Assembly: GCA_013416405.1 (NCBI GenBank)
Contig: JACCET010000001.1
Location: 434,001-498,000 of the forward strand
Source of the DNA: Alcaligenaceae bacterium
GTDB lineage: Bacteria > Pseudomonadota > Gammaproteobacteria > Burkholderiales > Burkholderiaceae_B
Direction: 5' to 3'
Length of the DNA stretch: 64,000 bases
Part shown: piece by piece, positions 63,758 to 64,000 of the stretch
Layout of the letters: each line of letters starts with the position of its first letter
How positions within the stretch are numbered: position 1 is the first letter of the stretch
Program-made: the position numbers and the translations under genes
The notes under the pieces: model-generated
What the model was told of the DNA's origin: nothing
Databases searched by the model: none
Seen by the model: the letters and a program-made list of their open reading frames with translations, nothing else

Positions 63758-63835
63758 AAGTGGTGGATAAAACACCGCTCGCCTCGCCTACTATTCCTGG
63801 CAGGATTGAATAACACAGCGAGAGACTTCATCAAG

Positions 63836-64000
63836 ATGGAAATCAGAAATAAACAGGACTTCTGGTCCGGTGTCATGTTCGTTGCCATAGGACTGGGTTT
63901 TGCCTGGGGCGCAACCAACTACTCCATGGGAACAGCCGCCCGCATGGGACCTGGCTATTTTCCATTCTGGCTGGGGCTGTGCCTGGCCCTGCTGGGCGGG
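63836..64000 (+). CDS. Tripartite tricarboxylate transporter TctB-family protein, N-terminal part
   Basis: 55 codons are present, open to the right edge. The start MEIRNKQDFWSGVMFVAIGLGFAWGATNYSMGTAARMGPGYFPFWLGL has the TctB hallmarks: a first membrane helix and the GTAARMGPGYFP motif shared by small TTT subunits. With TctA (and often TctC) it imports tri- or dicarboxylates; those genes are presumably just to the right. It is downstream of a two-component system, which is a common arrangement for Tct operons. Confidence 0.9.
   Translation, partial: MEIRNKQDFWSGVMFVAIGLGFAWGATNYSMGTAARMGPGYFPFWLGLCLALLGG

Noticed and set aside
1-64000. CRISPR arrays, rRNA, tRNA, complete insertion sequences
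   Set aside because: No regularly spaced repeats, no cloverleaf or rRNA landmarks and no transposase frames were recognised on either strand.

Overview
The window looks like chromosome of a betaproteobacterium, most likely an Alcaligenaceae/Burkholderiales relative (Bordetella, Achromobacter or Pusillimonas type). The basis is protein style and gene set: CioAB quinol oxidase, azurin, CysTWA with a sulfate-binding protein, a tripartite tricarboxylate transporter (TctB) gene at the right edge, and many LIV-type transporter genes. This is inference from family resemblance; no rRNA or tRNA marker is present. The window starts inside an ankyrin-repeat gene and ends inside tctB.

Layout. 1-3.1 kb: ankyrin gene tail, then a minus-strand peroxide/thiol operon (peroxiredoxin, glutathione peroxidase, YfcG-like GST, DUF3298 lipoprotein). 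3.3-10.5 kb: EamA transporter, sulfate importer sbp-cysTWA, SAF-domain oxidoreductase, PRC-barrel protein. 10.7-15.1 kb: cyanide-insensitive quinol oxidase cioAB with a DUF2474 peptide, copper chaperone, azurin, pirin. 15.2-17.6 kb: a metallophosphoesterase/glycosyltransferase pair (PlcP-Agt type lipid remodelling) behind a Pho-box-like promoter, then a glutaredoxin-type arsC. 17.6-20.9 kb: glutathionyl-hydroquinone reductase, two tandem YceI genes, and a divergent LysR gene.

20.9-32.7 kb is the metabolic centrepiece: a cyclohexanecarboxylate (CHCA) catabolic island. On the minus strand lie aliA, badK, livHMGF and a periplasmic binding protein. On the plus strand lie aliB, badH, badI and a second acyl-CoA dehydrogenase, with a MarR-family badR between aliB and badH. 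Together they encode uptake, CoA activation, dehydrogenation, hydration, oxidation and ring cleavage to pimeloyl-CoA.

32.9-36.3 kb: arsenic resistance (arsH, arsR, a truncated arsC, an intact arsC, arsB). 36.4-43.0 kb: a TetR repressor and divergent tripartite RND efflux operon. 43.1-45.8 kb: copA-cueR; the copA promoter and the distant copper-chaperone promoter carry near-identical CueR boxes with 19-bp spacers. 46-48.1 kb: an orphan LIV-type binding protein, a DUF2889 remnant and a cupin.

48.3-59.3 kb: a type II secretion locus, gspC divergent from gspGHIJKLMNDEF, with no prepilin peptidase gene. gspG has no ATG/GTG/TTG start in a usable position and probably starts at CTG. 59.3-64 kb: an exported formylglycine-generating-enzyme-like protein, a membrane-anchored spermidine-synthase-like protein, an OmpR-type two-component system, and tctB preceded by an 11-bp-period direct repeat.

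I did not find a wholly unknown multi-gene system. The less ordinary items are the CHCA island with its dedicated transporter and AliB Glu-to-Asp change, the 44-bp palindrome holding both stop codons of aliB and badR, the Pho-box/PlcP-Agt pair, the paired CueR promoters, the truncated arsC ending in a 31-bp palindrome, and the CTG start of gspG. No CRISPR array, intact insertion sequence, rRNA or tRNA was recognised.
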